Shown: piece by piece, positions 32,865-41,902 of the stretch
Layout: each line of letters begins with the position of its first letter
How positions within the stretch are numbered: the stretch's first letter is position 1
From: Kribbella voronezhensis
GTDB lineage: Bacteria > Actinomycetota > Actinomycetes > Propionibacteriales > Kribbellaceae
NCBI RefSeq assembly: GCF_004365175.1
Contig: NZ_SOCE01000002.1
Coordinates: 124,001-188,000, forward strand
Length of the DNA: 64,000 nucleotides
Direction of reading: 5' to 3'
Made by a program: the position numbers and the translations under genes
The notes under the pieces: model-generated
What the model saw: the letters and a program-made list of their open reading frames with translations, nothing else
Databases searched by the model: none
What the model was told of the DNA's origin: nothing

Positions 32865-33786
32865 CGGCTACAAGGACACCTACGACGGCCGCGTCGGCTT
32901 CATCGACAGCATCTACTACGCGACCGTCACGCTGACCACGACCGGGTACGGCGACATCACGCCGGTGACGCCCACTGCCCGGCTGGTCAACGCCTTCATC
33001 GTCACGCCACTGCGGATCTCCTTCCTGGTGGTACTGGTCGGCACCACCCTGGAAGTCTTGGCGAACGAAGGTCGCCGCGTCATGCGCGACACACGATGGA
33101 GGAAGCGCATGAAGGACCATGTGGTCGTCGTCGGCTACGGCACCAAGGGCCGTTCGGCCGTGCAGACCCTGCTCAGCAACGGCGTCAAGCGCGAGAAGAT
33201 CGTGGTGATCGACCCGCGCGCCACCGCGATCGGTGACGCGGGCAACGATCAGATCGCCGCCTTCCACGGCGACGCGACCAACCGGACCGTACTGCGCCGG
33301 GCCGAGGTCGTCGCCGCCCGCGAGGTCATCGTCACAACGGATCGTGACGACTCCGCGGTGCTCGTCACCCTGGCCGTCCGACAGTTGAACCCGAAGGCGC
33401 ACATCGTCGTCGCCGTCCGCGAAGAGGACAACGTCCCGCTACTCCGCCAGAGCGGCGCGGACGCCGTCGTCACCTCGTCGGAGGCCGTCGGCCGGCTCCT
33501 CGGTCTGTCGGCGGTCAGCCCGAACCTGGGTGAGGTGATGGAAGACCTCCTCACGTACGGCGAAGGCCTCGAGGTCGCCGAACGCCCGGTCCTCGGCCGC
33601 GAGGTCGGCAAGGCGCCGTCCTCGGTGCCGGACCGAGTCGTCTCCGTCGTCCGCGACGGCAAGGTCCACCGGTACTACGACTCGTCCGTCTCGGTGCTGG
33701 CCGCCGGCGACAAACTCATCGTCGTCCGGCCGGCCAAGGAAACGCCCTGGGCCGAACGCCCGGGCGCGGACGACCAGGAAGAGTAG
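32713..33786 (+). CDS. Ion-channel/TrkA-N potassium channel protein
   Basis: 357 residues. Start chosen at GTG 32713: a TATCGT box lies 7 nt before it, implying a leaderless mRNA. Two transmembrane helices (RLLIALGLLILMVLIVLV and, after the pore loop, FIVTPLRISFLVVLVGTTLEVL) flank a K+ selectivity filter TTTGYGD at residues 75-81, followed by an RCK/TrkA-N domain (VVVVGYGTKGRSAVQTLL, VVIDPR, FHGDATN) and a TrkA-C-like C-terminal region. Such proteins form Kch/MthK-like channels gated by nucleotides or cations. It overlaps the ACT-GNAT gene by 152 bp in another frame. Confidence 0.9.
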   Translation: MPSLPTGRNPHGLLVNLPASTRSPVVELSRRLLIALGLLILMVLIVLVDRDGYKDTYDGRVGFIDSIYYATVTLTTTGYGDITPVTPTARLVNAFIVTPLRISFLVVLVGTTLEVLANEGRRVMRDTRWRKRMKDHVVVVGYGTKGRSAVQTLLSNGVKREKIVVIDPRATAIGDAGNDQIAAFHGDATNRTVLRRAEVVAAREVIVTTDRDDSAVLVTLAVRQLNPKAHIVVAVREEDNVPLLRQSGADAVVTSSEAVGRLLGLSAVSPNLGEVMEDLLTYGEGLEVAERPVLGREVGKAPSSVPDRVVSVVRDGKVHRYYDSSVSVLAAGDKLIVVRPAKETPWAERPGADDQEE

Positions 33787-34298
33787 TTCACCCCTCGCCG
33801 CCGCCTACGGCAGGTTGGCTCCCACCCACCCGAGACGCCGGCTCCTACGTCGCCTGCTGAAGCAGGTGCGTCGCTTGGGCCGCAGTGACGGCATCCGGGG
33901 TTGGTGGGATTGGAATGCGCTGAAAGCGCGCCACGATCTCGACCCTCCGCTGGAGGAGTTGGCTACCGTCGCTGAGCGGCACCCGAGGGTGCGGCCGGTG
34001 GAGGGCAGACGACGAGGGCAGCCCGGATTGCATCTGAGAGCCCGACTGCTCGGGTCGAGGGTGATCGCGCGGGACTCAGCTGATCGGGATGGCAGGTGCT
34101 GACCCGCAACTCGCCTTGACGGATCGGCAGAAGGCAACCCGCACCCAGCCGGGAGGCGCGACGGAGGAGCGCCGGATGGGGTGGGTGGGAGCCAGACGCC
34201 GGAGGACGCGACGAAGGAGCGCCCGTAGGTGGCGGCGTGGGTTGAACACGCTCGGCAACCTTCGGACCACACCGTTGACTGGTCTTGCGAGGGCGTCC
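33787..34298. other. Long spacer with distant inverted repeat; no gene supported
   Basis: TGGCTCCCACCCACCC near 33815-33830 recurs as its exact reverse complement near 34183-34198, and flanking bases (CCGCC(A/G)CCTACGG) are partly repeated as well, so the ends of the spacer form a long imperfect inverted repeat. ORFs of up to 209 codons here have Arg/Ser/Pro-rich translations without domains, and no RBS, and I do not call them. Confidence 0.6.
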
Positions 34299-34304
34299 TA
34301 TGGT
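34275..34304 (+). promoter_or_regulatory. Promoter of the LacI gene and sugar operon
   Basis: TTGACT (34275-34280), an 18-bp spacer and TATGGT (34299-34304). It is one of the best -35/-10 pairs in the window and is followed directly by the operator at 34311. Confidence 0.7.
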
Positions 34305-34310
34305 GTGATC

Positions 34311-34324
34311 TGTAAACGATTACA
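34311..34324. promoter_or_regulatory. LacI-family operator TGTAAACGATTACA
   Basis: A near-perfect 14-bp palindrome with the central CG typical of LacI/GalR operators, placed at the predicted transcription start. A second half-site with the same ACGATTACA core follows at 34328-34336, just before the AGGAGG (34336-34341) of the LacI gene, so the repressor most likely controls itself and the whole downstream operon. Confidence 0.85.
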
Positions 34325-34345
34325 AGAACGATTACAGGAGGCCGC

Positions 34346-35434
34346 GTGAGTCGTCCGACGGTTGCCGGTGTGGCCCGGGCTGCTGGGGTTTCGGTGGCTT
34401 CGGTGTCGCGCGTGCTGAACGGGTTGCCGGCCACCGAGGAGATGGTCGGGCGGGTTCAGCGGGCCGTCGAGGAGCTCGGGTACGTGCCGGACGCACGGGC
34501 GCGGTCGCTGAAGGTGGGGCGGACGTTTCAGCTCACGCTCGCTGTCGCCGATGTCGGTAACCCGGTCTACGTGACGATGATGCGCGCCGTGGAGGAGGTC
34601 GTGTCAGCCGCCGGTTATCGGCTCGTCGTGACCACCACCGGGCCGGATGTCGCGGACGAGGTTGCGCTGGTGCGGGGGATGGCTCGCGGGTACGCCGACG
34701 GCCTGGTGATCAGCCCGCTGCGGGTCGACGACGACCTGATCAAGTCGATCCGCGAGTGCGACGTGCCGGTGGTTGTCGCAGGCAACGTGCCGGCCAGCGC
34801 CGGTGTCGACACGATCCGCGCGAACTCGCCGAAGGGGATGCTGCTCGCGGTCGAACACCTGCTGCAGAAGGGCCGCCGCCGGATCGCCTTCCTGAACGGA
34901 CCGCGCGACACGGTTCCCGGTACGGCGCGCGCGAAGGGCTTCGCCGAGGCGATGAAGGCGAACGGGCTGCGACCGGTGGCCGAGGTCGAGGCGGCCGACT
35001 TCACCTTCGCCGCGGGCCGCGAGGCCGGCCGCGAGTTGCTGTCCGGGCTGGGTGCCGGCTCGAATCGCGCCGATGCTCGAGGCGTGGCCCCGGGCGACCG
35101 CGGCAGGGCTGGTGTCGCTGGTGGCCCCGCTGCCAAGCGCCGCAGATCGGCCCCCGACGCGGTGATCGCGGCGAACGATCTGCTCGCGGTCGGGTTGATG
35201 CACGAGCTCGCGGCCGTAGGGCTCGAAGTACCGAGGGATGTTGCTGTGGTCGGGATGGACGACAGCGAGCTGGCCGAGCAGTCGTTCCCCCCGCTGACGA
35301 GTGTGAACCTCGGTTCCGCCGAACGGGGGCGGCGGGCCGCTGAGTTGCTGCTGGCAAGGATCGACGACGACACCCGTACGCCGCGGCGCATCGTCGTGCA
35401 GCCGACCCTCAGTGTCCGGAGGTCGACCCCATGA
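34346..35434 (+). CDS. LacI-family transcriptional repressor of the sugar operon
   Basis: 362 residues, GTG start with AGGAGG 4 nt upstream. The N-terminal HTH is TVAGVARAAGVSVASVSRVLNGL with hinge ATEEMVGRVQRAVEELGYVPDARARSLKVGRT; the sugar-binding type I periplasmic fold follows (LTLAVADVGNPVYVTMMRAVEEV to SVRRSTP). The segment NRADARGVAPGDRGRAGVAGGPAAKRRRSAPDAVIAANDLLA carries a 25-residue Arg/Gly/Ala-rich insert before the usual AIIAANDLLA core, which is not found in typical LacI proteins. Its stop overlaps the first permease start by 4 bp. It is the first gene of the operon and, with the operator at the promoter, an autorepressor. Confidence 0.93.
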   Translation: MSRPTVAGVARAAGVSVASVSRVLNGLPATEEMVGRVQRAVEELGYVPDARARSLKVGRTFQLTLAVADVGNPVYVTMMRAVEEVVSAAGYRLVVTTTGPDVADEVALVRGMARGYADGLVISPLRVDDDLIKSIRECDVPVVVAGNVPASAGVDTIRANSPKGMLLAVEHLLQKGRRRIAFLNGPRDTVPGTARAKGFAEAMKANGLRPVAEVEAADFTFAAGREAGRELLSGLGAGSNRADARGVAPGDRGRAGVAGGPAAKRRRSAPDAVIAANDLLAVGLMHELAAVGLEVPRDVAVVGMDDSELAEQSFPPLTSVNLGSAERGRRAAELLLARIDDDTRTPRRIVVQPTLSVRRSTP

Positions 35435-36324
35435 GCGCCGTCACCACAGGCAGGCCGAAGCAGAACAGGGAAGCGATCTACCTGTTCCTGCCCGCGCTGC
35501 TTCCGATCCTGCTGTTCAGCGTCTACCCGTTGCTGCGCGGCCTCGCGCTCGGTTTCACCGACGCGAAGGCGGGCCTGCACGTTCAGACCAACTTCATCGG
35601 CTTCGGCAACTTCAGCAAGTTGCTGCACAACGATCTGTTCTGGTCGTCGTTCAAGATCGGCTTGATCTGGACGTTGTCCGTGACGATTCTTCAGTTCGTG
35701 GCGGCGCTCGGCCTCGCCTTGTTGCTGAACACGAACCTCCGCTTCCGTGGCGTCGCCCGTACGCTCGCGCTGATCCCGTGGGCGATGCCCCCGGTGGTGG
35801 TCGCGATCATGTGGCGGTTGCTGCTGCACCCGACCAACGGACCGGTCAACGAGATCCTGCAGAACCTGCATCTGACCGACCATCCGATCAACTTCCTCGG
35901 CAACTTCAGTACTGCGTTGCCGGCGGTGATCGTGGTCGGGATCTGGGTCGGCATGCCGATGACCACGGTGACCCTGCTCGCCGGTCTGCAAGGCATCGAC
36001 AGGTCCCTGTACGAAGCGGCGGCCGTGGACGGCGCGGGCGGGTGGCACCAGTTCTGGAACATCACCCTGCCGCAACTGCGGACCGTGATCGTGGCGATCA
36101 CCAGTCTGGACATGATCTGGAACTTCAATTCGTTCGGCCTGGTCTACGTGCTGACCGCGGGCGGTCCGGGTGGCAAGACGATGCTGCCGATGCTGTTCGC
36201 CTACAACGAGGCGTTCCGGTACGGGAACTTCGGGATGGCGGCCGCGATGGGTGACGTGATGGTCGTGATCATCATCGTGTTCCTGGCCTTCTATCTGCGC
36301 AACCGGCTGAGGAGCCAGGCATGA
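35431..36324 (+). CDS. Carbohydrate ABC importer permease 1 (MalF/UgpA-like)
   Basis: 297 residues, about six transmembrane helices (EAIYLFLPALLPILLFSVYPLL and onward). The cytoplasmic EAA loop is LYEAAAVDGAGGWHQFWNITLPQL (around residue 195), which contacts the ATPase. It forms the membrane channel with the next gene. The start is the ATG at 35431 inside the LacI stop. Confidence 0.93.
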   Translation: MSAVTTGRPKQNREAIYLFLPALLPILLFSVYPLLRGLALGFTDAKAGLHVQTNFIGFGNFSKLLHNDLFWSSFKIGLIWTLSVTILQFVAALGLALLLNTNLRFRGVARTLALIPWAMPPVVVAIMWRLLLHPTNGPVNEILQNLHLTDHPINFLGNFSTALPAVIVVGIWVGMPMTTVTLLAGLQGIDRSLYEAAAVDGAGGWHQFWNITLPQLRTVIVAITSLDMIWNFNSFGLVYVLTAGGPGGKTMLPMLFAYNEAFRYGNFGMAAAMGDVMVVIIIVFLAFYLRNRLRSQA

Positions 36325-37169
36325 GCCGGCAACGTTTGGGGACGGCGCCCGCCACCCGCGCCGCGCAGTACGTCGCGGTCGTCTGCTACCTGATCTTCCT
36401 AGGGTTCCCGCTGCTCTGGCTGATCTCCACCTCGCTGAAGTCGCCGCAGGAGTTCGCGAGCATCGATCCCTCCTTTCTGCCCAAGCATCCGGACTTCTCG
36501 AACTTCACGGATGCGCTGGAGGAGCAAGGGCTGGTCCGGTCGATGCTGAACTCCTTGCAGGTCTCGGTCGCGTCGACCGTGCTCGTGCTGATCGTCTCGT
36601 TGCCGGTGGCGTACGCGCTGGCCAGGTTCCGCAGCCGGCTGCGGCCGATCACCAACGGGTGGATCCTGGTCAGCCAGGTGTTCCCGGTGATCCTGATCGT
36701 GATCCCGCTGTTCATGATCCTGCGGCCGCTGCACCTGACCAACACGATCCCGGGCGTGGTGATCGTCTACACGGTCTGGTCGATGCCGTTCGCCCTGTGG
36801 ATGCTGCAGGGGTACGTCGCCGCCGTACCGCGAGAGCTCGAAGAGGCCGCGTCCGTCGACGGCGCCAGCCGGGTCCGCACCATCGTGTCGATCGTGATGC
36901 CACTGCTCAGGCCGGGGCTGATCGCGACCGCCATGTTCACCTTCATCTCGGCGTGGAACGAGTTCTTCTTCGCCCTGGTCCTGCTGCAGGACCCACAACT
37001 GAAGACGTTGCCGCTGGTACTCGCCCGCTTCGTCGGTGCGGAGGGCCAGGTCCAGTTCGGACCCCTCGCGGCGGCGTCCGTCCTTGCCACTGTTCCCAGC
37101 CTTGTTTTCTTCGCCTTCCTGCAGCGCCGGTTGACCTCCGGCTTGCTCAGTGGCGCTGTCAAGGGTTAG
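36321..37169 (+). CDS. Carbohydrate ABC importer permease 2 (MalG/UgpE-like)
   Basis: 282 residues, six helices and the EAA loop LEEAASVDGASRVRTIVSIVMPLLRPGL around residue 175. The gene starts inside the stop of permease 1. No ATP-binding subunit is encoded in the operon; as for many actinomycete CUT1 systems, a shared MsiK-type ATPase elsewhere would be needed (inference). Confidence 0.93.
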   Translation: MSRQRLGTAPATRAAQYVAVVCYLIFLGFPLLWLISTSLKSPQEFASIDPSFLPKHPDFSNFTDALEEQGLVRSMLNSLQVSVASTVLVLIVSLPVAYALARFRSRLRPITNGWILVSQVFPVILIVIPLFMILRPLHLTNTIPGVVIVYTVWSMPFALWMLQGYVAAVPRELEEAASVDGASRVRTIVSIVMPLLRPGLIATAMFTFISAWNEFFFALVLLQDPQLKTLPLVLARFVGAEGQVQFGPLAAASVLATVPSLVFFAFLQRRLTSGLLSGAVKG

Positions 37170-37190
37170 AGAATCCCCTGAGGAGATGCA

Positions 37191-38471
37191 ATGAAAAAGG
37201 TACTGATCTCGTTGCTGGCGGCAAGCGCCTTGGTGACGCTCGCGGCCTGCGGCGACGACAAGGGGTCCGGTTCGGGCTCCGGTGACTCGAACGAGAAGGT
37301 GACGCTGAAGTTCCAGAGTCTCGCCTTCCAGAAGACCACGGTCGCCGCGACCAAGAAGATCGTCGCGGACTGGAACGCGGCCAACCCGAACACCCAGGTC
37401 GAATACGTCCAGGGCAGCTGGGACTCGGTGCACGACCAGTTGGTCACGCAGTTCCAGGGCGGCACCGCGCCCGACGTCATCCAGGACGAGTCGGCCGACA
37501 TCACCGGCTTCGCGAACCAGGGGTACCTCGCCGACCTCTCGCCGTACCTGAGTCAGGAGACGAAGGACGCCGTGTCGAAGGGTGTCTGGGACACCGTGTC
37601 GAGCGACGGCAAGGTGTTCGCCGCGCCGACCCTGCTGCAGTCGTACGTCGTGTTCGGCAACACCAAGCTGCTCAAGCAGGCCGGGATCTCCACCACCGGC
37701 GATTCGCTCAGCTGGGACGACCTGCAGGCGAACGCCAAGAAGCTCACGGCCGGCGGCAAGTACGGACTCGGCTGGGGCCTGAAGAGCCCGACCGCGACCG
37801 TGCTGAACCTCGGGATGAACTTCGACGGCACGTTCTTCGAGGGCACCGGCCGCGACGCCAAGGCGAAGATCGGCGACCCGGAACTCGAGGTGCCGAAGCG
37901 GATCCACGCGATGGCCTACACCGACAAGTCGATCGACCCGACGTCGCTGACCCAGAGCGGTTCCGACGTACTGCCAGGGTTCTTCGGTGGCAAGTACGCG
38001 ATGATTGTCGGCGGCAACTATGCGGCGCAGCAGATCGTCGAGCAGGGGCCGAAGGGCTTCGAGTGGGAGGTACTGCCGCCGCTGAAGGGGACGTCGGAGA
38101 AGCAGGCGGCGAACCCGCAGACCCTGTCGGTACCGGCCGAGGGCAAGCACGTGAAGCAGGCGGCGCAGTTCATCGACTACTTCATGAAGGCCGACAACCT
38201 CGCCGCGGTCGGCCAGGGCGACTGGCTGATCCCGACCACGCAGGCGGCGCGCGACGCGATCGCCAAGGCCACCGGTGGCAAGAACGGCTGGACCCAGACG
38301 CTGGCCAGTGGTGCCGAACTGACCAAGGCGCCGTTCCAGAGCGTGGAGAACTACCCGAAGTGGAAGGACCAGATCGCCACTCCGGCGCTGCAGGAGTTCC
38401 TGGCGAACAAGATCGATCTCGCCACGCTGGGCAAGAAGCTGAGCGACGGGTGGGGACAGGTCAACGGCTGA
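37191..38471 (+). CDS. Extracellular solute-binding lipoprotein of the importer
   Basis: 426 residues, ATG preceded by GAGGAG. Lipobox LAACG with Cys20, then the CUT1-type binding fold: VTLKFQSLAFQKTTVAATKKIVADWNAANPNTQVEYVQGSW, DVIQDESADITGFANQGYLADLSPYL and later PGFFGGKYAMIVGGNYAAQQIVEQGPKGFEWEVLPPLKG. Tethered outside the membrane, it delivers a carbohydrate-like ligand to the two permeases. The ligand cannot be read from sequence; the downstream genes point to a ribosylated compound. Confidence 0.93.
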   Translation: MKKVLISLLAASALVTLAACGDDKGSGSGSGDSNEKVTLKFQSLAFQKTTVAATKKIVADWNAANPNTQVEYVQGSWDSVHDQLVTQFQGGTAPDVIQDESADITGFANQGYLADLSPYLSQETKDAVSKGVWDTVSSDGKVFAAPTLLQSYVVFGNTKLLKQAGISTTGDSLSWDDLQANAKKLTAGGKYGLGWGLKSPTATVLNLGMNFDGTFFEGTGRDAKAKIGDPELEVPKRIHAMAYTDKSIDPTSLTQSGSDVLPGFFGGKYAMIVGGNYAAQQIVEQGPKGFEWEVLPPLKGTSEKQAANPQTLSVPAEGKHVKQAAQFIDYFMKADNLAAVGQGDWLIPTTQAARDAIAKATGGKNGWTQTLASGAELTKAPFQSVENYPKWKDQIATPALQEFLANKIDLATLGKKLSDGWGQVNG

Positions 38472-39625
38472 TGCCTGAGAATGCCAGTACTTCCCTGCTC
38501 GAAGACAAGTCGGTGGGTGCCCTCGTCGGCTCGGCGGTCGGTGACGCGATCGGTGGTGCCGTCGAGGGCTGGAGCCCCGAGGCGATCCGGGAGCGGCACG
38601 GCGGCTGGGTGACCGGCATCGTCGGTCCGTGGTACGACGACTGGCGCAACGCGCGGCCGATCGCGCCGTACCACAAGGGCGACGGGCACATCACCGACGA
38701 CACCTTGATGACACACGCGCTGGTCGAGGTGTACGACGAACGCCGCCAGCACCTCGATGCCTATGCGATCGCCGAGTCGCTGGTGCCGAAGCTGCTGATC
38801 GGGAAGCGCTGGGTTCCGGAGTTGGAGACCGACGCTCTCTTGTTGCAGCGGGTGTTTCTGGCCGAGAAGTGGTTGGTGGCGCGGTTGCACTACGGGCACA
38901 ACGATCCGCGCGAGGCCGGCGTCGGCAACATCGTGAACTGTGGCGCGGCGATGTACGTGGCGCCGGTCGGGATCGCCAACGCCGGTGATCCCGCCGGGGC
39001 CTATGCCGAGGCGATCGATCTGGCCGGCGCGCATCAGTCGAGCTACGGACGAGAGGCGGCCGGAGTGTTTGCGGCCGCGGTCGCGGCGGCGATGATGCCT
39101 GAGGCAACGGCTTCGTCGGCGGTGGCGGAGGCGCTCTCCCTGGCGAAGGACGGGACGCGGGCGGCGGTCGAGGCCGTCGCGGCAGCCGCGGACGGGCTCG
39201 ACGACTGGGAGCAGGCGATTCCTGTCCTGCGGCGCGCGGTCGAGCCGTTCGACACGGTCGGACCGGACTATCGCGACCAGTCGCTCGATGCCCGGCGACC
39301 GAGCCGGACGAAGGCGATCGAGGAGTTGCCGGTCGCGCTCGGGTTCGTGCTCGTGTCGGGTGGCGATGTGCGGCAGGCGGTGCTCGGCGGGACCAACTAC
39401 GGGCGCGACGCCGACTCGATCGCGTCGATGGCGGGCGCGATCACGGGTGCGCTGAGCGGAGCCTCCGGCGTACCGGGGGACTGGGCGGCGGACATCGCTG
39501 AGGCGAGCCGGACGGATCTGGAGCTGCCGGGGCGGGTGATGGCGTCGGTCGCGGCGGAACTGCACGAGTCCGACGCGCGCCGCTGGTCGCGTCGGAGTGA
39601 ATCGTTGGAGAGACTGAGGCGATGA
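38471..39625 (+). CDS. ADP-ribosylglycohydrolase-fold protein 1
   Basis: 384 residues; ATG 38471 directly follows the binding-protein stop (TGATG). The ARH fold signatures are present: VGALVGSAVGDAIGGAVEGWSPEAI at the N-terminus, the metal-binding ITDDT at about 74-78 and, near the C-terminus, GTNYGRDADSIASMAGAITGALSG. ARH enzymes cleave the O- or N-glycosidic bond of ADP-ribose on proteins or small molecules, with two Mg ions. The acidic residues that bind them appear intact. In an import operon it is more likely to act on a small imported ribosyl glycoside than to reverse protein ADP-ribosylation; this is inference. Also in this family: DraG, crystallins and N-ribosyl hydrolases. Confidence 0.9.
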   Translation: MPENASTSLLEDKSVGALVGSAVGDAIGGAVEGWSPEAIRERHGGWVTGIVGPWYDDWRNARPIAPYHKGDGHITDDTLMTHALVEVYDERRQHLDAYAIAESLVPKLLIGKRWVPELETDALLLQRVFLAEKWLVARLHYGHNDPREAGVGNIVNCGAAMYVAPVGIANAGDPAGAYAEAIDLAGAHQSSYGREAAGVFAAAVAAAMMPEATASSAVAEALSLAKDGTRAAVEAVAAAADGLDDWEQAIPVLRRAVEPFDTVGPDYRDQSLDARRPSRTKAIEELPVALGFVLVSGGDVRQAVLGGTNYGRDADSIASMAGAITGALSGASGVPGDWAADIAEASRTDLELPGRVMASVAAELHESDARRWSRRSESLERLRR

Positions 39626-41013
39626 GACTGACCTGGGTGCAGCCGGAGGATTTGCTGCCACACCAGCTGGTCCAATCCCGCGCGGAGGGCGTCGACGTCA
39701 CCGACATCGAGTCCCGCTGGCGAGACGCAGGCGGTACGACGGAAGCCCCTGTCTCCGGCGCCTCGGACAAACCGGCCCCGCCCGTACTACGAACCCTCGC
39801 CCGAGAACTCCTCGACGAGCTCGACACCCGCACTCCCGAGTGGACCCCACCCCAGATCCCACAGCTACCACTGCTCGGCGACGCCGCCTCCGCTACGCGG
39901 GCCGGCTGGGCGGGGGGCAAAGCGCTGGGCCGCGGTGCGGACTCGCCGGGCTCGGCTTCGCTTCGCTCGCCTGGGTTGGACGGGCGGGTGTTGGGCGCCT
40001 GGGTGGGGCGGGCGGCGGGAAACCTGTTGGGGAAGCCGGTGGAGAAGATTCCTCGGGAGGGGATCAGGGAGATTCTTCAGAGTTCGGGGCAGTGGCCGTT
40101 GGGGCGGTATGTGACTGCGGTGGGGGTACCGGACGAGGTGCAGCAGAGGTGGCCGTGGAATCGGCGGTCGAAGCCGATCAGTTTGCGTGAGGTGATCGAT
40201 GGGATGCCGGAGGATGACGATCTCAACTTCGCGATCCTTGCCTTGCAGTTGGTAGAGCGGCACGGGGACGGGCTGACCACGGAAGATGTCGCCACGGCTT
40301 GGTTGAACGATTTGCCGGCCGGGCGGGTGTTCACGGCTGAGCGGGTGGCCTACCGCAACCTGCTCGAGGGTGTGGAGCCGGAGCGAGCTGCCGTGATCAG
40401 GAACCCGTTCCGAGAGTGGATCGGTGCGCAGATCCGCACCGACGTCTACGGGTGGGTGCACCCCGGTGATCGGACCGCCGCGGCGCGGTTGGCGCTGACC
40501 GACGCGCGGTTGAGCCACACGGGCGCAGGGGTCGACGGCGCCATCTGGGTAGCCGCGATGTCAGCTGCCGCGCTGGTGCTCGACGATCCGCGCGAGGTGG
40601 CGCTTGCCGGGCTGGAGGCGATCGCTCCGGATGGTGAGATCGCCCGAGCGGTGCGCTTCGGCTTGGCCCTCGCCGATGATCCACTGGACGACGCGCTGGA
40701 CCGGCTGCACGCGGAGTACGGGCACCTGCACTGGGTGCACTCGGTCAACAACAGTGCGCTCACGGCGTACGCGCTGACGGCCCCGGATTTCGCCACCGGG
40801 ATCGGTCGCGCGGTGATGGGAGGGTGGGACACGGACTCGGCCGGTGCGACGACCGGTGCGGTGCTTGGCGCGGTGCTCGGGGTTCCGGCAGAGTGGGCCG
40901 GACCGTTGGACGACCGGCTGGCCACGAGCCTGCCGGGGATGAACCAGGTCGCGATCAGCGAACTGGCAGCACGGACTGTGGAGGCGGCATCGATGGTGGG
41001 CGAGCGTGGCTGA
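39622..41013 (+). CDS. ADP-ribosylglycohydrolase-fold protein 2
   Basis: 463 residues, starting inside the stop of protein 1. The first 110 residues are a separate module (MRLTWVQPEDLLPHQLVQ, Pro-rich linker) ahead of the ARH fold, which begins at GRVLGAWVGRAAGNLLGKPVEKI. The first metal motif is EDDDLNF, in place of TDDT, and the second is GGWDTDSAGATTGAVLGAVLG. The two ARH copies are divergent, so they may act on different bonds or form a heteromer. The insert between LGDAASATRAGWAGGKALG and the fold is variable. Confidence 0.88.
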   Translation: MRLTWVQPEDLLPHQLVQSRAEGVDVTDIESRWRDAGGTTEAPVSGASDKPAPPVLRTLARELLDELDTRTPEWTPPQIPQLPLLGDAASATRAGWAGGKALGRGADSPGSASLRSPGLDGRVLGAWVGRAAGNLLGKPVEKIPREGIREILQSSGQWPLGRYVTAVGVPDEVQQRWPWNRRSKPISLREVIDGMPEDDDLNFAILALQLVERHGDGLTTEDVATAWLNDLPAGRVFTAERVAYRNLLEGVEPERAAVIRNPFREWIGAQIRTDVYGWVHPGDRTAAARLALTDARLSHTGAGVDGAIWVAAMSAAALVLDDPREVALAGLEAIAPDGEIARAVRFGLALADDPLDDALDRLHAEYGHLHWVHSVNNSALTAYALTAPDFATGIGRAVMGGWDTDSAGATTGAVLGAVLGVPAEWAGPLDDRLATSLPGMNQVAISELAARTVEAASMVGERG

Positions 41014-41902
41014 CGTCGTCGTCGTGGGAAGCGCGAACGTGGACCTGGTGTTGCCGGTGCAGCGGATCCCGCGACCGGGCGAGACCGTTCTCGCGAGCGG
41101 CTTGTCCCGCGGCCCCGGCGGCAAGGGCGCGAACCAGGCCGTGGCCGCGGCCCGGGCCGGAGCGTCGACCGCTTTCGTCGCCTCGCTCGGAGCGGACGAG
41201 TCCGGCGAGTTGTTGCGGACGGCCCTGACCGAGTCGGGCGTCGACCTGTCGCTGGTGTCGACAACCAGTACGCCGACCGGTACGGCGATCATCACCGTCG
41301 CGGCCGATGGCGAGAACTCGATCGTCGTCGCGCCGTCCGCGAACGCCGAGCTCGCGCTCTCCGCCGAAGCTCTCAGCGCGATCCGGTCGGCGAAGGTCGT
41401 GCTCGCCCAGCTGGAGATCCCGTTCCCGACCGTCCAGGCCGCGGCCGAGGCGAGTTCGTACTTCGTCCTCAACGCGGCGCCGGCGGCCGAGCTGTCCGAC
41501 GAGCTGCTCGCCCAGGTCGATCTGCTGGTGGTGAACGAGACCGAGGCGGAGGCGGTCGGCGGATTGTTGCTCGATCGCGTCCCCGCCGCGGTGATCACAC
41601 TCGGGGCCGAGGGCGCGGTGATCCTGACCCGCGGTGCGGCGGAGGTCCGGGTGCCCGGCGTACCGGTCGAGGTGGTCGACACGACGGCTGCGGGAGACAC
41701 CTTTTGCGGGGTTCTCGCGGCGACATTGGCTGCCGCGTCAACTAGTTCGGCAAATACCGGTTCAGTTACGGTGGGCGACCTGACGAATGCGGTCCGACGC
41801 GCTAACGTTGCTGCTTCATTGAGCGTTAAAACGGCGGGAGCGATCCCTTCGGTGCCACACGGGGAAAACATCGACGCGCGTGCTGCGGAGGTATACCTGT
41901 GA
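41006..41902 (+). CDS. rbsK: Ribokinase (PfkB family)
   Basis: 298 residues; GTG start overlapping the stop of the preceding gene by 8 bp. PfkB signatures: SANVDLVLPVQRIPRPGETVLASGLSRGPGGKGANQAVAAARAGA (first, with the ribokinase GGKGANQA), ATP site VNETEAEAVGG and the catalytic DTTAAGDTFCG with Asp as the base. It would phosphorylate ribose released by the ARH-fold proteins to ribose-5-phosphate. The match to ribokinase is strong; other PfkB sugars are possible. Confidence 0.88.
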   Translation: MADVVVVGSANVDLVLPVQRIPRPGETVLASGLSRGPGGKGANQAVAAARAGASTAFVASLGADESGELLRTALTESGVDLSLVSTTSTPTGTAIITVAADGENSIVVAPSANAELALSAEALSAIRSAKVVLAQLEIPFPTVQAAAEASSYFVLNAAPAAELSDELLAQVDLLVVNETEAEAVGGLLLDRVPAAVITLGAEGAVILTRGAAEVRVPGVPVEVVDTTAAGDTFCGVLAATLAAASTSSANTGSVTVGDLTNAVRRANVAASLSVKTAGAIPSVPHGENIDARAAEVYL

